From the NCBI RefSeq assembly GCF_003418935.1, contig NZ_QVMT01000005.1, forward strand, positions 186,279-250,278: DNA of 64,000 nucleotides, in the 5' to 3' direction. Below are positions 8,245 through 16,011 of this stretch, piece by piece. Below the pieces are notes generated by a model. That model was not told where the DNA came from. It saw only the letters and a program-made list of their open reading frames with translations, and did not search any database. The position numbers were made by a program, and so were the translations under genes. Origin of the DNA: Emticicia sp. C21 (lineage in GTDB: Bacteria; Bacteroidota; Bacteroidia; Cytophagales; Spirosomataceae). How positions within the stretch are numbered: position 1 is the stretch's first letter; the number at the start of each line of letters is the position of its first letter.

Positions 8245-9306
8245 TTATCTTATAATTTGTAACGGCTTTCGAAGGTTACCTTCATAATAATAATAATAAT
8301 CATCAACACCTAATGAGAGAATTTCGGCTATTTCTATACTCGAAAGTTCAAAATCTTGCTTGTGAACTTCGATAATTTCTTTAACTAGAGATGGTTGTTC
8401 TTTTGCAAAATCTAATTCTTCTGGTTCTCTGAGACGGTAAGGTGCCATTTGTTGCCAAAGATACTTTTCTTCATTTGGAGTAAGTATGCCTATATTTGAA
8501 GCTTTGACAATAAGTGAACTCATTGAAACTTTCCAAAACCGTTTAAGGTTTGCAAGTGTTTTTAAGTTTAATTTTGCAAAACTTCTCCTAAAATCAAATT
8601 CAGGTACAAGAAATTCACTTCCAAATCTAAATGCTTCTTTCTCTAGGTCTCTATCTTTTTCAGTAATCTTACTAAAGTGTAATACTAGATGGCCTAACTC
8701 ATGAGCTAATGTTAGTCTTTCCTTATCTGAGGGTAATTGAGAATTAACATAAATAATCGGTTGATTTTTAACTGTAAATAAACTTAAACCATCTATCTTA
8801 TCAGTATTAAAATCGAAACGAATTACGATTATTCCATTATCTTCCAATAAACGAGTAATATTTTCAATCTTGCCTTTTGGTAATCGCCATTTTTCTCTTA
8901 AAAATAAAGCCGCCTTTTCAGGTTGCCCATGCTTCTCAACATCCCAATCAATTAAGTTTGCATCAGGGATCTCAACTCGCTTTAATAATTTTTCAATATG
9001 AATACGTATAATATTCATTTGAGCCTCAAACTGCTTTTGTGTTCTGCCGGGAACTTTTGCTTTTCTACGATAATAAATTAAACTTGGTGGATAAATTTCA
9101 TCTTTTAGTAAGAAAAAAGATTTCGGATAATTTAATATATCTGATATTTTTTCTATATAATCATCTGATAAGAATAATTCGTTATTTTCAAGCTTTGATA
9201 CTGTTCCCTGACGAACATTCATTTTTTCGCATAATTCAGTTTGAGTAAATCCTCGTGATTCACGAGCAAGTTCAATCATTTTAGGATTGTACGAAAAAGT
9301 ATTCAT
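8245..9306 (-). CDS. XRE-family regulator fused to an ImmA/IrrE-type zinc metallopeptidase (COG2856)
   Basis: 353 residues. Residues 8-62 form an XRE helix-turn-helix (GFTQTELCEKMNVRQGTVSKLE). The C-terminal half carries HELGH (202-206), the zinc site, with a downstream acidic residue in EKEAFRFGSEFLVP (222-235) as third ligand. Relatives include ImmA, which cleaves the ICEBs1 repressor, IrrE, and predicted toxin-antitoxin components. Position 239 onwards is helical. A run of ATA/TAA trinucleotides near 8284-8300 encodes five consecutive Tyr close to the C-terminus. It is the second gene of a pair, 43 bp after the 206-aa gene. Probably a DNA-binding sensor or antitoxin that is inactivated by, or performs, proteolysis. 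Confidence 0.88.
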   Translation of the reverse strand: MNTFSYNPKMIELARESRGFTQTELCEKMNVRQGTVSKLENNELFLSDDYIEKISDILNYPKSFFLLKDEIYPPSLIYYRRKAKVPGRTQKQFEAQMNIIRIHIEKLLKRVEIPDANLIDWDVEKHGQPEKAALFLREKWRLPKGKIENITRLLEDNGIIVIRFDFNTDKIDGLSLFTVKNQPIIYVNSQLPSDKERLTLAHELGHLVLHFSKITEKDRDLEKEAFRFGSEFLVPEFDFRRSFAKLNLKTLANLKRFWKVSMSSLIVKASNIGILTPNEEKYLWQQMAPYRLREPEELDFAKEQPSLVKEIIEVHKQDFELSSIEIAEILSLGVDDYYYYYEGNLRKPLQIIR

Positions 9307-9349
9307 TATTTATTGTTATAAAGTCAAAGGGTAACTTTACTTTTTTTAC

Positions 9350-9970
9350 TTAACCATTTGTCCCATCTCTTTGTTCTTGAGAAGGCTTAATCGCTTTAAC
9401 TCTATTTGTATTCTCGCTTGAAGGTTCATTTGATAATGAGAGACCGAGAGTTAATTGCGTCATTTCATGCTTCATGTCTTTATGCCATATTACGGTTTGG
9501 CCTTTACGACAGACTAGAGGAATATTTACTAAGTTTGTCCAAGTTTTATTAGGTATATAGCCTGCATAAAAAAGGGTTAATTCATCTGGGAAAGCACTCA
9601 TGCTTAACTGATTTATATACTTTAAAGATTGCTTAGTTTCTAAACTTGACATTTTAAAGTCTTTAGCATCTTTCATTTTCTTAAAACGAACAACAATCTT
9701 CTTTTCTATTATAAGATAGAAAATACCACGTGCTTCCCCACTAATAACTTCAGCGTCACTGCCAAACTCTTCAGTTGCTCTCGCACGAATGAAATCTAAA
9801 ATTAAAGAACAAATACTTCGAGCCTTAAAATCTAAGCAAGCGATTTGACTTAATTTAATATTAGCTATTTCCGAGTAATCTTGAAAAGAGGTTTGAACAA
9901 CCGTTGAAATCCTTTCGTAATACTTTGAAGCTGTTGCTTCAATTTCTTCTTCCGATAAAATATTTCTCAT
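9350..9970 (-). CDS. Unknown protein paired with the XRE/ImmA regulator
   Basis: 206 residues, no signal peptide or membrane segment. The N-terminal 70 residues look helical. The middle (about 80-105) is an alpha/beta stretch containing FYLIIEKKIVVRFKKM. The C-terminal 30 residues are polar and likely disordered. I recognise no catalytic motif. It is the first gene of a two-gene unit with the XRE/ImmA protein and has a consensus promoter of its own. By analogy with other XRE-COG2856 gene pairs it may be the effector, toxin or protease substrate, which is inference only. Confidence 0.7.
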   Translation of the reverse strand: MRNILSEEEIEATASKYYERISTVVQTSFQDYSEIANIKLSQIACLDFKARSICSLILDFIRARATEEFGSDAEVISGEARGIFYLIIEKKIVVRFKKMKDAKDFKMSSLETKQSLKYINQLSMSAFPDELTLFYAGYIPNKTWTNLVNIPLVCRKGQTVIWHKDMKHEMTQLTLGLSLSNEPSSENTNRVKAIKPSQEQRDGTNG

Positions 9971-9999
9971 GTATAATAGATTTGTATGTAGATCTAAAA

Positions 10000-10030
10000 C
10001 AAAGTTACTCCGGTTTTTCCATTTATCAAA
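10000..10030 (-). promoter_or_regulatory. Bacteroidota-type promoter for the XRE/ImmA cassette
   Basis: On the minus strand TTTG (10027-10030), a 19-bp spacer and TAACTTTG (10000-10007) match the consensus. It is 30 bp upstream of the 206-aa gene. Confidence 0.65.
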
Positions 10031-10092
10031 ATTTTTATTCCAATTTTTTCTTTTTTAATAAAAAATATTCCAAAACGCAATAGATAATGTAT

Positions 10093-10126
10093 AAAAAAAG
10101 GTATTACTATATGTAAAGTAATACCT
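10093..10126 (-). terminator. Rho-independent terminator of the lemA-TPM operon
   Basis: An 8-bp stem (GGTATTAC with GTAATACC) is followed on the minus strand by seven T residues, 23 bp after the last gene of the operon. Confidence 0.75.
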
Positions 10127-10148
10127 CTTAATGATTGTATTTATTCTA

Positions 10149-10907
10149 TTAATAATCTCCTCCGGCGCCACCGCCACCAAAATCTCCCCCACCAAAGTCG
10201 AAACCTCCACCACCACTGCTTCCGCCGCCACCAGACCAACCGCCTGACGAGCTTCCCCAGCCTGTATAGGTAGTATACGGAATCCAGCCGCCACCGCGGT
10301 TGCCGCTATTGCCTCCTCCTTTTCTGTTTTTTCCTATGATATAGAAGACGATAATCAGGATGATAATAAAGATAAGGATACCTATAAAAGCACCTCCATC
10401 ATCTTCATCGTCCGGGTCTGCTTTAAATTCTCCTTTGGCATAATTAATAATCTTGTCTACCGCTGCATTAAGTCCTTCGTAATACCTTAGTTCTTTGAAA
10501 TTAGGCTTTATATCCTGCTCTATAATGCGTTTGCTATATGCATCGGTAATAGAGCCCTCCATGCCGTATCCGGTGGCTATAAACACCTTTCTGTCTCCTG
10601 GAGCCCAGAGTATAATAATACCGTTGTTTTTACCTTTTTCACCTACTCCCCAGGCACGACCTAACTTAAAGGCATATTCGCTGATGTCGTAAGGCTGAAC
10701 GGTTTTAACAATAACAACAACAATTTGAGTAGAAGTGGTGTCGTAATAAGCCTTTAACTTTGACTCCAATTGGCTGGTTTCGCTTTGACTTAACAAACCA
10801 CCTACAAAATCATTGACAAATCGGGCAGGATTCGGTTTGTCCGGAACATCCTGCGCAAAAGCCATGCTTTGTAGCAGCAGTAGTAATATGAGTAGTTTCT
10901 TAAACAT
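10149..10907 (-). CDS. TPM-domain membrane protein (YgcG family)
   Basis: 252 residues. A signal peptide (1-18, ending AFAQ) is followed by a TPM domain (about 27-160) with the conserved GRAWGVGEKGKNNG and ATGYGMEG segments. A hydrophobic helix (about 173-192) anchors the protein, and the last 55 residues are an extreme Gly/Ser-rich tail ending GGGGAGGDY. TPM domains in plants have been linked to photosystem II repair and acid phosphatase activity; in bacteria the role is unsettled. Third gene of lemA-TPM-TPM, 8 bp from the previous gene. The Gly-rich tail is typical for YgcG-type members. Confidence 0.9.
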   Translation of the reverse strand: MFKKLLILLLLLQSMAFAQDVPDKPNPARFVNDFVGGLLSQSETSQLESKLKAYYDTTSTQIVVVIVKTVQPYDISEYAFKLGRAWGVGEKGKNNGIIILWAPGDRKVFIATGYGMEGSITDAYSKRIIEQDIKPNFKELRYYEGLNAAVDKIINYAKGEFKADPDDEDDGGAFIGILIFIIILIIVFYIIGKNRKGGGNSGNRGGGWIPYTTYTGWGSSSGGWSGGGGSSGGGGFDFGGGDFGGGGAGGDY

Positions 10908-10915
10908 TTTCCAGG

Positions 10916-11350
10916 TTAAGGTATAGGTTCTGTTGAAATATCATCAGAAAGTTCATTTACGTCGTCCTGATGATACGGAAAAAATTTCTTTAACTGATTG
11001 CCGGCTTCACGAATCCCCATCTGTAAACCTCCAGCAAAGTCTTCCTGCAAAAAATACTGTCTCATACTGTCTCTGATACCTTCCCAAAAGTTAATCGGGA
11101 CTACTTTATCGATGCCCTCATCACCCAATATGGCAAATTTGTGGCTTACATGAGCTAGATAAAACAAAACACCGTTTCTTTGGGCTGTTCTATCAAGTGC
11201 CAGGTAATGAAATACCTGTTTCGCACGTTCCATTGGGTCTTCGGTTGGACAAGTATCTTCTATATGAACCTTTACCTCTCCCGAAGTATTGAGCTCTGCA
11301 TCTTTGATTGCTTTCACAATCCTTTCTTTGGCGGTCTCTGTCAGAAACAT
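10916..11350 (-). CDS. TPM-domain protein, cytosolic form
   Basis: 144 residues, a second TPM domain without a signal peptide. Conserved parts are ELNTSGEVKVHIED (18-31), ERAKQVFHYLAL and KFAILGDEGI. The C-terminal end is acidic and Pro-containing. It sits between lemA and the membrane-bound TPM gene, which it precedes by 8 bp, a gene order often seen in Bacteroidota. Function not established. A perfect 11-bp hairpin separates it from lemA. Confidence 0.88.
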   Translation of the reverse strand: MFLTETAKERIVKAIKDAELNTSGEVKVHIEDTCPTEDPMERAKQVFHYLALDRTAQRNGVLFYLAHVSHKFAILGDEGIDKVVPINFWEGIRDSMRQYFLQEDFAGGLQMGIREAGNQLKKFFPYHQDDVNELSDDISTEPIP

Positions 11351-11386
11351 GATTGTATGAGATAAGATTTTCTGAAAAAATAAATA

Positions 11387-11418
11387 GCACTTACAGGATT
11401 ATGAGGCCCTGTAAGTGC
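11387..11418 (-). other. Intercistronic hairpin between lemA and the TPM genes
   Basis: An 11-bp perfect inverted repeat (GCACTTACAGG and its complement, 10-nt loop) lies in the 88-bp gap. On the transcribed strand it is followed by a T-rich stretch broken by A residues, so it could be a leaky terminator or an mRNA-processing element that sets the lemA:TPM ratio. Confidence 0.6.
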
Positions 11419-11438
11419 ATACAATATGCTTTGTGAGA

Positions 11439-12020
11439 TTAGAATTTAACCGTTGGAGCCGATTGGGCGGAGTCAGATGCCTGGAAGAAACCTTTTTCAT
11501 TGAATCCGAATATCTTGGCAAAAATAACTGTCGGGAAGCTCAATGCTGAGGCATTGTAGGTCTGAACCGAACCGTTGAAATCATTACGTGCTACACCAAT
11601 CCGGTTTTCAGTGCCTTCCAATTGAGATTGCAATTCCAGGAAGTTTTGGTTCGCCTTTAACTGAGGATATTGCTCTACCGAAACCAATAAGCGGCTCAAA
11701 GCCCCACTTAACTGATCTTGTGCAGCCTGAAACTTCTGAATATTTTCAGGAGTCAGATTATCCGGGCTGATTTGCATAGAAGTGGCTTTCGCACGCGCTT
11801 CGATTACTTGTGTTAAGGTACTTTTTTCGAAATCAGCAGCACCCTTTACTGTATTTACTAAGTTTGGAATCAAGTCTGAACGACGTTGGTATTGGGTTTG
11901 TACATTAGCCCATTTTCCTTTCACGTCCTGATCTTTGCCAACCAGGCCATTATAAGAACTACAACCATATACACAGAAAATCAATACTACGCCAATTATA
12001 ATTAAGGTGCTTCTTTTCAT
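11439..12020 (-). CDS. lemA: LemA family lipoprotein
   Basis: 193 residues. The N-terminus has a hydrophobic segment and a probable lipobox (CVYGC, Cys20), then the LemA signature: YNGLVGKDQDVKGKWANVQ, YQRRSDLIPNLVNTVKG and a long helical-bundle body. The fold has an extracytoplasmic N-terminus in other bacteria; its molecular job is unclear. First gene of a three-gene operon with two TPM-domain proteins, suggesting a joint envelope function. A consensus promoter lies at 12061-12091. Confidence 0.92.
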   Translation of the reverse strand: MKRSTLIIIGVVLIFCVYGCSSYNGLVGKDQDVKGKWANVQTQYQRRSDLIPNLVNTVKGAADFEKSTLTQVIEARAKATSMQISPDNLTPENIQKFQAAQDQLSGALSRLLVSVEQYPQLKANQNFLELQSQLEGTENRIGVARNDFNGSVQTYNASALSFPTVIFAKIFGFNEKGFFQASDSAQSAPTVKF

Positions 12021-12060
12021 TTTTTAACAGAGTTTTTGTGTTTAAACTAATAATTTTGCT

Positions 12061-12091
12061 CAAATGTAATACTTTGGAAATAATATGCAAG
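12061..12091 (-). promoter_or_regulatory. Bacteroidota-type promoter for lemA
   Basis: Minus strand: CTTG (12088-12091), 19-bp spacer, TACATTTG (12061-12068). The -7 element is a full match and the -33 has the core TTG. It is 40 bp before the lemA start. Confidence 0.55.
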
Positions 12092-12121
12092 AATTACATA
12101 AGTATAAGTGGGTAAAAACAT

Positions 12122-13429
12122 TTATGAATGGATATTTTCGCCTAGCCACAATTTTATATACTCCTGTTCAGGGTCATAAAAATCAGCTTGTTGCTGTGTA
12201 TCAAACTTTCTGCCCTCTTGCGGGTCATTACCTACACCGGCTATATAATTCCAGTTGCCCCAGTTAATACACACATCATAATCAATCAGAGCGCTTTCAA
12301 AATAGGCAGCACCCCAGGTCCAGTCAATGCCTAAGTCTTTAGCTAAATAACTGGCTACATTCTGTCTCCCTCTATTAGATAAATAGCCTGTTAGCTGCAA
12401 CTCACGCATATTGGCATCAATAAAAGGTACACCTGTTTCACCTTTTACCCATGTTTCAAAAGTAGATTTATTCCGGCTCCATTGTCTCATCAGGTCATTC
12501 TTGATGCCACTGGCTTTAAACATACGTGTGCCATGTTTCAATGCACTAAAATAGAAATAATCACGCCATATCAATTCAAAAATCAACCAATAGGTAGATT
12601 CATTCGCAACTACTTCCGACTCATATTTCTTTACTTGCTCATAAACCTGACGGGGGGAGATACAGCCTAAGCTCAACCAAGGTGATATTTTAGAAGAATA
12701 ATCTTCTCCTATTAACCCATTGCGGGTTTCTTTATAGGTTTTAAGTAAACCCTTTTGCCAGATAAACTCATTCAATCGCTTCAAGCCCTCGGTTTCACCT
12801 CCTTTAAAATTAAAAGCTGAGCGTTCGTCTAGTACAGGTTCAGTCTCAAACCCTAAATCCTGATAAGTTGGGATATGGCCTTGATCAATGCCTTCAACTT
12901 TTGGCAATTGTGCAGGAGCATCAAATGTTTTACGGACTTTAGTAGCCTGTTCTATCTTTTTTCGGAAATCAGTAAAGACTTTAGGCAGGAAATTTATCTG
13001 GAAAGGTAAATCACGGGCATGGAAGAGGGTAGCAGACCAGATAAGGTCAATATCTATATTGAGCGGTTTTAAGGTCTTGGAAAGTAATGCTTCAATGGTT
13101 GTCTCATCCTGAGTTACTTCTTTGCTGGCGAATACAGCAGAAGCTTCCAGTTCTTCAGCCATCTGCGCAATTATTTCTTCGGCATGACCAATTCTTATAA
13201 TGAGCTCAGAGCCTTTATCGCGTAGATTTTTTCTTAAATCTTCAACAGCTTCTAATAAAAACTTTGTTCTGAAAAGTCCGGTTCTTTTAAGTCCCAGAAA
13301 GTTTTTCTCAAAATAGCGGGTATCGAAAACATATACCGGAACCACATTACCCGCTTTTGAGGCTTCAAGAAAAGCTTCGTTATCGTGTAATCGCAAATCG
13401 TTTCTAAACCAGAAAATTATATTTTGCAT
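12122..13429 (-). CDS. DASH-type cryptochrome / photolyase
   Basis: 435 residues from ATG 13429. This start gives the canonical N-terminus MQNIIFWFRNDLRLHDNEAF of the photolyase family; an upstream in-frame start would add 37 unconserved residues. The antenna-binding Rossmann domain fills about 1-135 and the FAD-binding helical domain the rest. DASH-like signatures are SSKISPWLSLGCIS, STYWLIFELIWRDYF, and the Trp-rich DWTWGAAYFESALIDYD followed by NWGNW. CRY-DASH proteins repair cyclobutane dimers, mainly in single-stranded DNA, using blue light. It is alone in its transcription unit. An ordinary CPD photolyase is less likely given these motifs. Confidence 0.9.
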   Translation of the reverse strand: MQNIIFWFRNDLRLHDNEAFLEASKAGNVVPVYVFDTRYFEKNFLGLKRTGLFRTKFLLEAVEDLRKNLRDKGSELIIRIGHAEEIIAQMAEELEASAVFASKEVTQDETTIEALLSKTLKPLNIDIDLIWSATLFHARDLPFQINFLPKVFTDFRKKIEQATKVRKTFDAPAQLPKVEGIDQGHIPTYQDLGFETEPVLDERSAFNFKGGETEGLKRLNEFIWQKGLLKTYKETRNGLIGEDYSSKISPWLSLGCISPRQVYEQVKKYESEVVANESTYWLIFELIWRDYFYFSALKHGTRMFKASGIKNDLMRQWSRNKSTFETWVKGETGVPFIDANMRELQLTGYLSNRGRQNVASYLAKDLGIDWTWGAAYFESALIDYDVCINWGNWNYIAGVGNDPQEGRKFDTQQQADFYDPEQEYIKLWLGENIHS

Positions 13430-13612
13430 GCCTGTAATTAAGATAAATGATGGTGTCTTTATTGTCTTATGCCTGCTTTTCAGTGCATAGCAATAACCCT
13501 GACAAATATTTGTGGTGCAAATATCCGTTGGTACTGACACTTTTCAAACCTTAATTAACATAAATAAAAGAAGATAGCGTTCCAGGACGAATCCTAGTGC
13601 TAAAATATACAC

Positions 13613-14425
13613 TTACAAACAAACAAACTCGAAAGCAATTTTGCGGGCTGTTTTTACATTATTAGCATCAATCAACGTTTGGTCAGCGTTTGTTACAATT
13701 CCGCTCTTATCGTATTGGTAGCTGGTTTGGGTAGTTTCGTTCAGCTTACCGTTATCATCATAAACTTTTACCATCGTTGGGTTATTTTTACCTAATGAAG
13801 CAAAGAAATTATTGGCAAGTCCTACAAACCCTAAAGCCATTGTGCGATAGCCTGTTGGCATATATTGTGGTTTATCATCATAACTTACGCCTTCAAAAGT
13901 AAGTAATTCAGGGTAACCATCTATTTGTGTATAAACTTTTGACACATTGCTATTCAGGTATTCTACGCGAGTTTTGCCTTTGGCAGTACTTCCAAAAATA
14001 TCAAACTGCGTATTAACCGCTACAATATTATCACCCTCATACATAAACTCGTTAGTCATGAACTGATAGTCTCTGATAGAGGTTTTTGATTTGATGATTT
14101 TTCCGGCAGAATTATACTCAAAAACAACAGTATACTGATCAGAAGAGCTTCCAGCTTCAATAATCAACTTTTCAATATTGTTTTTAAGATTATAATTAAA
14201 GAGAGTAGATACTTCCGTGCCTTCACGGGTAACAATTCGTTTAATGCGCCCCAGAGTATATTCGAAAGAAAAAACGGGTGCTCCGGTTCCGGAACTTACA
14301 TTCCTGAGCGGGCACTTAGCTAATTTCGATAATGCGTCAGGGTCAATGTCGCCGTCTCCGACGCGCGTACAGGAGGCTATGAGATCCACAAGGGCCACAG
14401 CCAGAAAAATGGCAAAACGTTTCAT
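13613..14425 (-). CDS. Lipoprotein with YD-repeat-like sequence
   Basis: 270 residues. Signal sequence with lipobox LIASC (Cys19), followed by an Asp/Gly-rich tether (TRVGDGDIDPDA). The body has repeated strands of the kind F-x-Y-x-x-x-G-[KR]-I (FSFEYTLGRIKRI, FEYNSAGKIIKS, YDDNGKLNE, YQYDKSGIVT), resembling the YD repeats of Rhs-type proteins and of Bacteroidota cell-surface lipoproteins. Function unknown; probably exposed at the outer membrane. Alone in its transcription unit. Confidence 0.75.
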   Translation of the reverse strand: MKRFAIFLAVALVDLIASCTRVGDGDIDPDALSKLAKCPLRNVSSGTGAPVFSFEYTLGRIKRIVTREGTEVSTLFNYNLKNNIEKLIIEAGSSSDQYTVVFEYNSAGKIIKSKTSIRDYQFMTNEFMYEGDNIVAVNTQFDIFGSTAKGKTRVEYLNSNVSKVYTQIDGYPELLTFEGVSYDDKPQYMPTGYRTMALGFVGLANNFFASLGKNNPTMVKVYDDNGKLNETTQTSYQYDKSGIVTNADQTLIDANNVKTARKIAFEFVCL

Positions 14426-14516
14426 TGTAATTTTATAATAAAGATTCTTTCAATAGCAATGAAGAATCAAGCAAAAAACGTGCCTGTTTTAAGAGGGGAG
14501 AAGAGTTTTAATCTAA

Positions 14517-14541
14517 CAAAAAAGCCCTCTTTCAGAGGGCC
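14517..14541 (-). terminator. Rho-independent terminator of purQ-udk
   Basis: Stem GCCCTCT/AGAGGGC with a 3-nt loop; on the minus strand it is followed by six T residues. It lies 8 bp after the udk stop. Confidence 0.85.
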
Positions 14542-14548
14542 AAATGAC

Positions 14549-15163
14549 TTATAATTTGGTCTTTAGAAAGGCTGTTAAGATAGCCAGACCTTTTTCGAAG
14601 TGAGTATTATTGTTAATGATGATATCGGCATCATATTTGGTAGGCTCGATAAACTTCTCGTAAGTAGGCGCCACATGGTTTTCCCAGCGGTATAAAACAT
14701 CTGTAAGGTCATATCCTCTTTCACTTCCGTCTCTGATGATTCGACGTTTGATCTTCACATGTTCACGGGCATCAATGAATACCTTTAAGTCGAGCAACCG
14801 AGAAACTTCCACAGAATGAAAGACGAAAATACCTTCTACCACGATGATTGGCGCAGGATTGAAAGTAAGGATATTGGGAACAACCGCCGGATTATTGAAA
14901 GTATATTCTTTTTGCTGAACTACTTTCCCGTTTTTTAACTCCTCTACATGTTTGGCATACAACTCAAAGTCTATCGCCTCAGGTAAATCGTAATTCTCAA
15001 TATTATTGGCATCTTTAGGCACCAGAGGCTTTGGACGGTAATAATTATCCTGAGAAATAAGACAGGTTTCATCAGGAGAAAAAGAACTTAGTAGCTGATG
15101 CAAAAAGTATGTTTTTCCTGATGCACTCCCCCCTGTAATACCAACAATATATGGTTGTTTCAT
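14549..15163 (-). CDS. udk: Uridine kinase
   Basis: 204 residues. The Walker A loop is GGSASGKT (11-18) and the uridine-binding part includes SQDNYYRPK; a lid region with RIIRDGSERG follows. The enzyme phosphorylates uridine and cytidine to UMP and CMP for pyrimidine salvage. It starts 2 bp after the purQ stop, so the two are co-transcribed and probably translationally coupled. Purine synthesis and pyrimidine salvage are thus in one operon. Length matches the bacterial family (about 205-215 aa). Confidence 0.93.
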   Translation of the reverse strand: MKQPYIVGITGGSASGKTYFLHQLLSSFSPDETCLISQDNYYRPKPLVPKDANNIENYDLPEAIDFELYAKHVEELKNGKVVQQKEYTFNNPAVVPNILTFNPAPIIVVEGIFVFHSVEVSRLLDLKVFIDAREHVKIKRRIIRDGSERGYDLTDVLYRWENHVAPTYEKFIEPTKYDADIIINNNTHFEKGLAILTAFLKTKL

Positions 15164-15165
15164 AC

Positions 15166-15852
15166 TTAAGCCAAAACTTGTATAACTTGTTCCAGGATAA
15201 AACGTCCGTCAATATTGCCTAAGGCTTCGTCAGAAGCACGCTCAGGGTGCGGCATCATACCAAATACATTTTTTCCGGCATTAGTTACCCCAGCAATGTT
15301 TTCGATGCTACCGTTATGGTTAGCTTCCGGACAAATGACACCAGATTCATCACAGTAACGAAACAATACCTGATCGTTATCGTTGATTTGCTTCAATGTA
15401 TCTTCATCGGCAAAGTAACGGCCATCACCATGAGCAATTGGTATTTTATAAGCCCTGTCTTCTAAACCTGCCGTAAGCAATGTAGAGCTGCTTTGTGGTT
15501 TCAGATAGATATTACTACAGATATATTTACGCTCAATATTTCTCAATAAAGCACCCGGTACCAATCCGGCCTCAGCTAAAATCTGAAATCCGTTACAGAT
15601 ACCCATCACATAGCCACCTTTATTGGCGTGGGCAATCACTTCGTTCATAATAGGCGAGAAACGAGCAATAGCACCCGAACGCAAGTAATCTCCATAAGAG
15701 AATCCACCCGGTAATATGACAAAATCACAACCCTGAAGGTCGTGGTCTTTGTGCCAAAGTTTAACTATTTCTTGTCCGAGGTTGTGACGGAATGCAAAAA
15801 CGGTATCGTCTTCACAGTTAGAACCAGGAAATACTACTACGCCGAATTTCAT
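15166..15852 (-). CDS. purQ: Phosphoribosylformylglycinamidine synthase, glutaminase subunit PurQ
   Basis: 228 residues. Class I glutamine amidotransferase with nucleophile Cys86 in GICNGFQ and the His202/Glu204 pair in MMPHPERA. The N-terminus MKFGVVVFPGSNCEDD is diagnostic for PurQ. It supplies ammonia from glutamine to PurL for the fourth step of IMP synthesis, together with PurS. The separate small PurQ implies separate purL and purS elsewhere. No purL or purS is seen next to it; udk follows 2 bp downstream. Confidence 0.95.
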   Translation of the reverse strand: MKFGVVVFPGSNCEDDTVFAFRHNLGQEIVKLWHKDHDLQGCDFVILPGGFSYGDYLRSGAIARFSPIMNEVIAHANKGGYVMGICNGFQILAEAGLVPGALLRNIERKYICSNIYLKPQSSSTLLTAGLEDRAYKIPIAHGDGRYFADEDTLKQINDNDQVLFRYCDESGVICPEANHNGSIENIAGVTNAGKNVFGMMPHPERASDEALGNIDGRFILEQVIQVLA

Positions 15853-15917
15853 AAGTTACGAATCCCGAAGACGAATCTGTAGGATTGATTTGAATTTGAA
15901 TGAAAAGAATTTTTACA

Positions 15918-15925
15918 CAAAATTA
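15918..15925 (-). promoter_or_regulatory. Candidate -7 element for purQ-udk
   Basis: Minus-strand TAATTTTG matches TAnnTTTG, 65 bp upstream of purQ. No TTG-type -33 at the expected distance. Confidence 0.35.
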
Positions 15926-16011
15926 CGAAAAATCTATAGGATATAGCCTAATAATTTTCAGAAATTGCTGGCAAATATTCTGGCACCCCAACTCATACGA
16001 ATACTATCTGA

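Noticed and set aside
10055-10294. Ala/Val-rich reading frame overlapping the TPM gene
   Set aside because: It is a frame shadow of the Gly-rich tail of the TPM protein, with no start context or homology.
13470-13530. CAAATATTTG palindrome upstream of the photolyase as an operator
   Set aside because: A 10-bp AT palindrome is likely by chance here; no second supporting feature.
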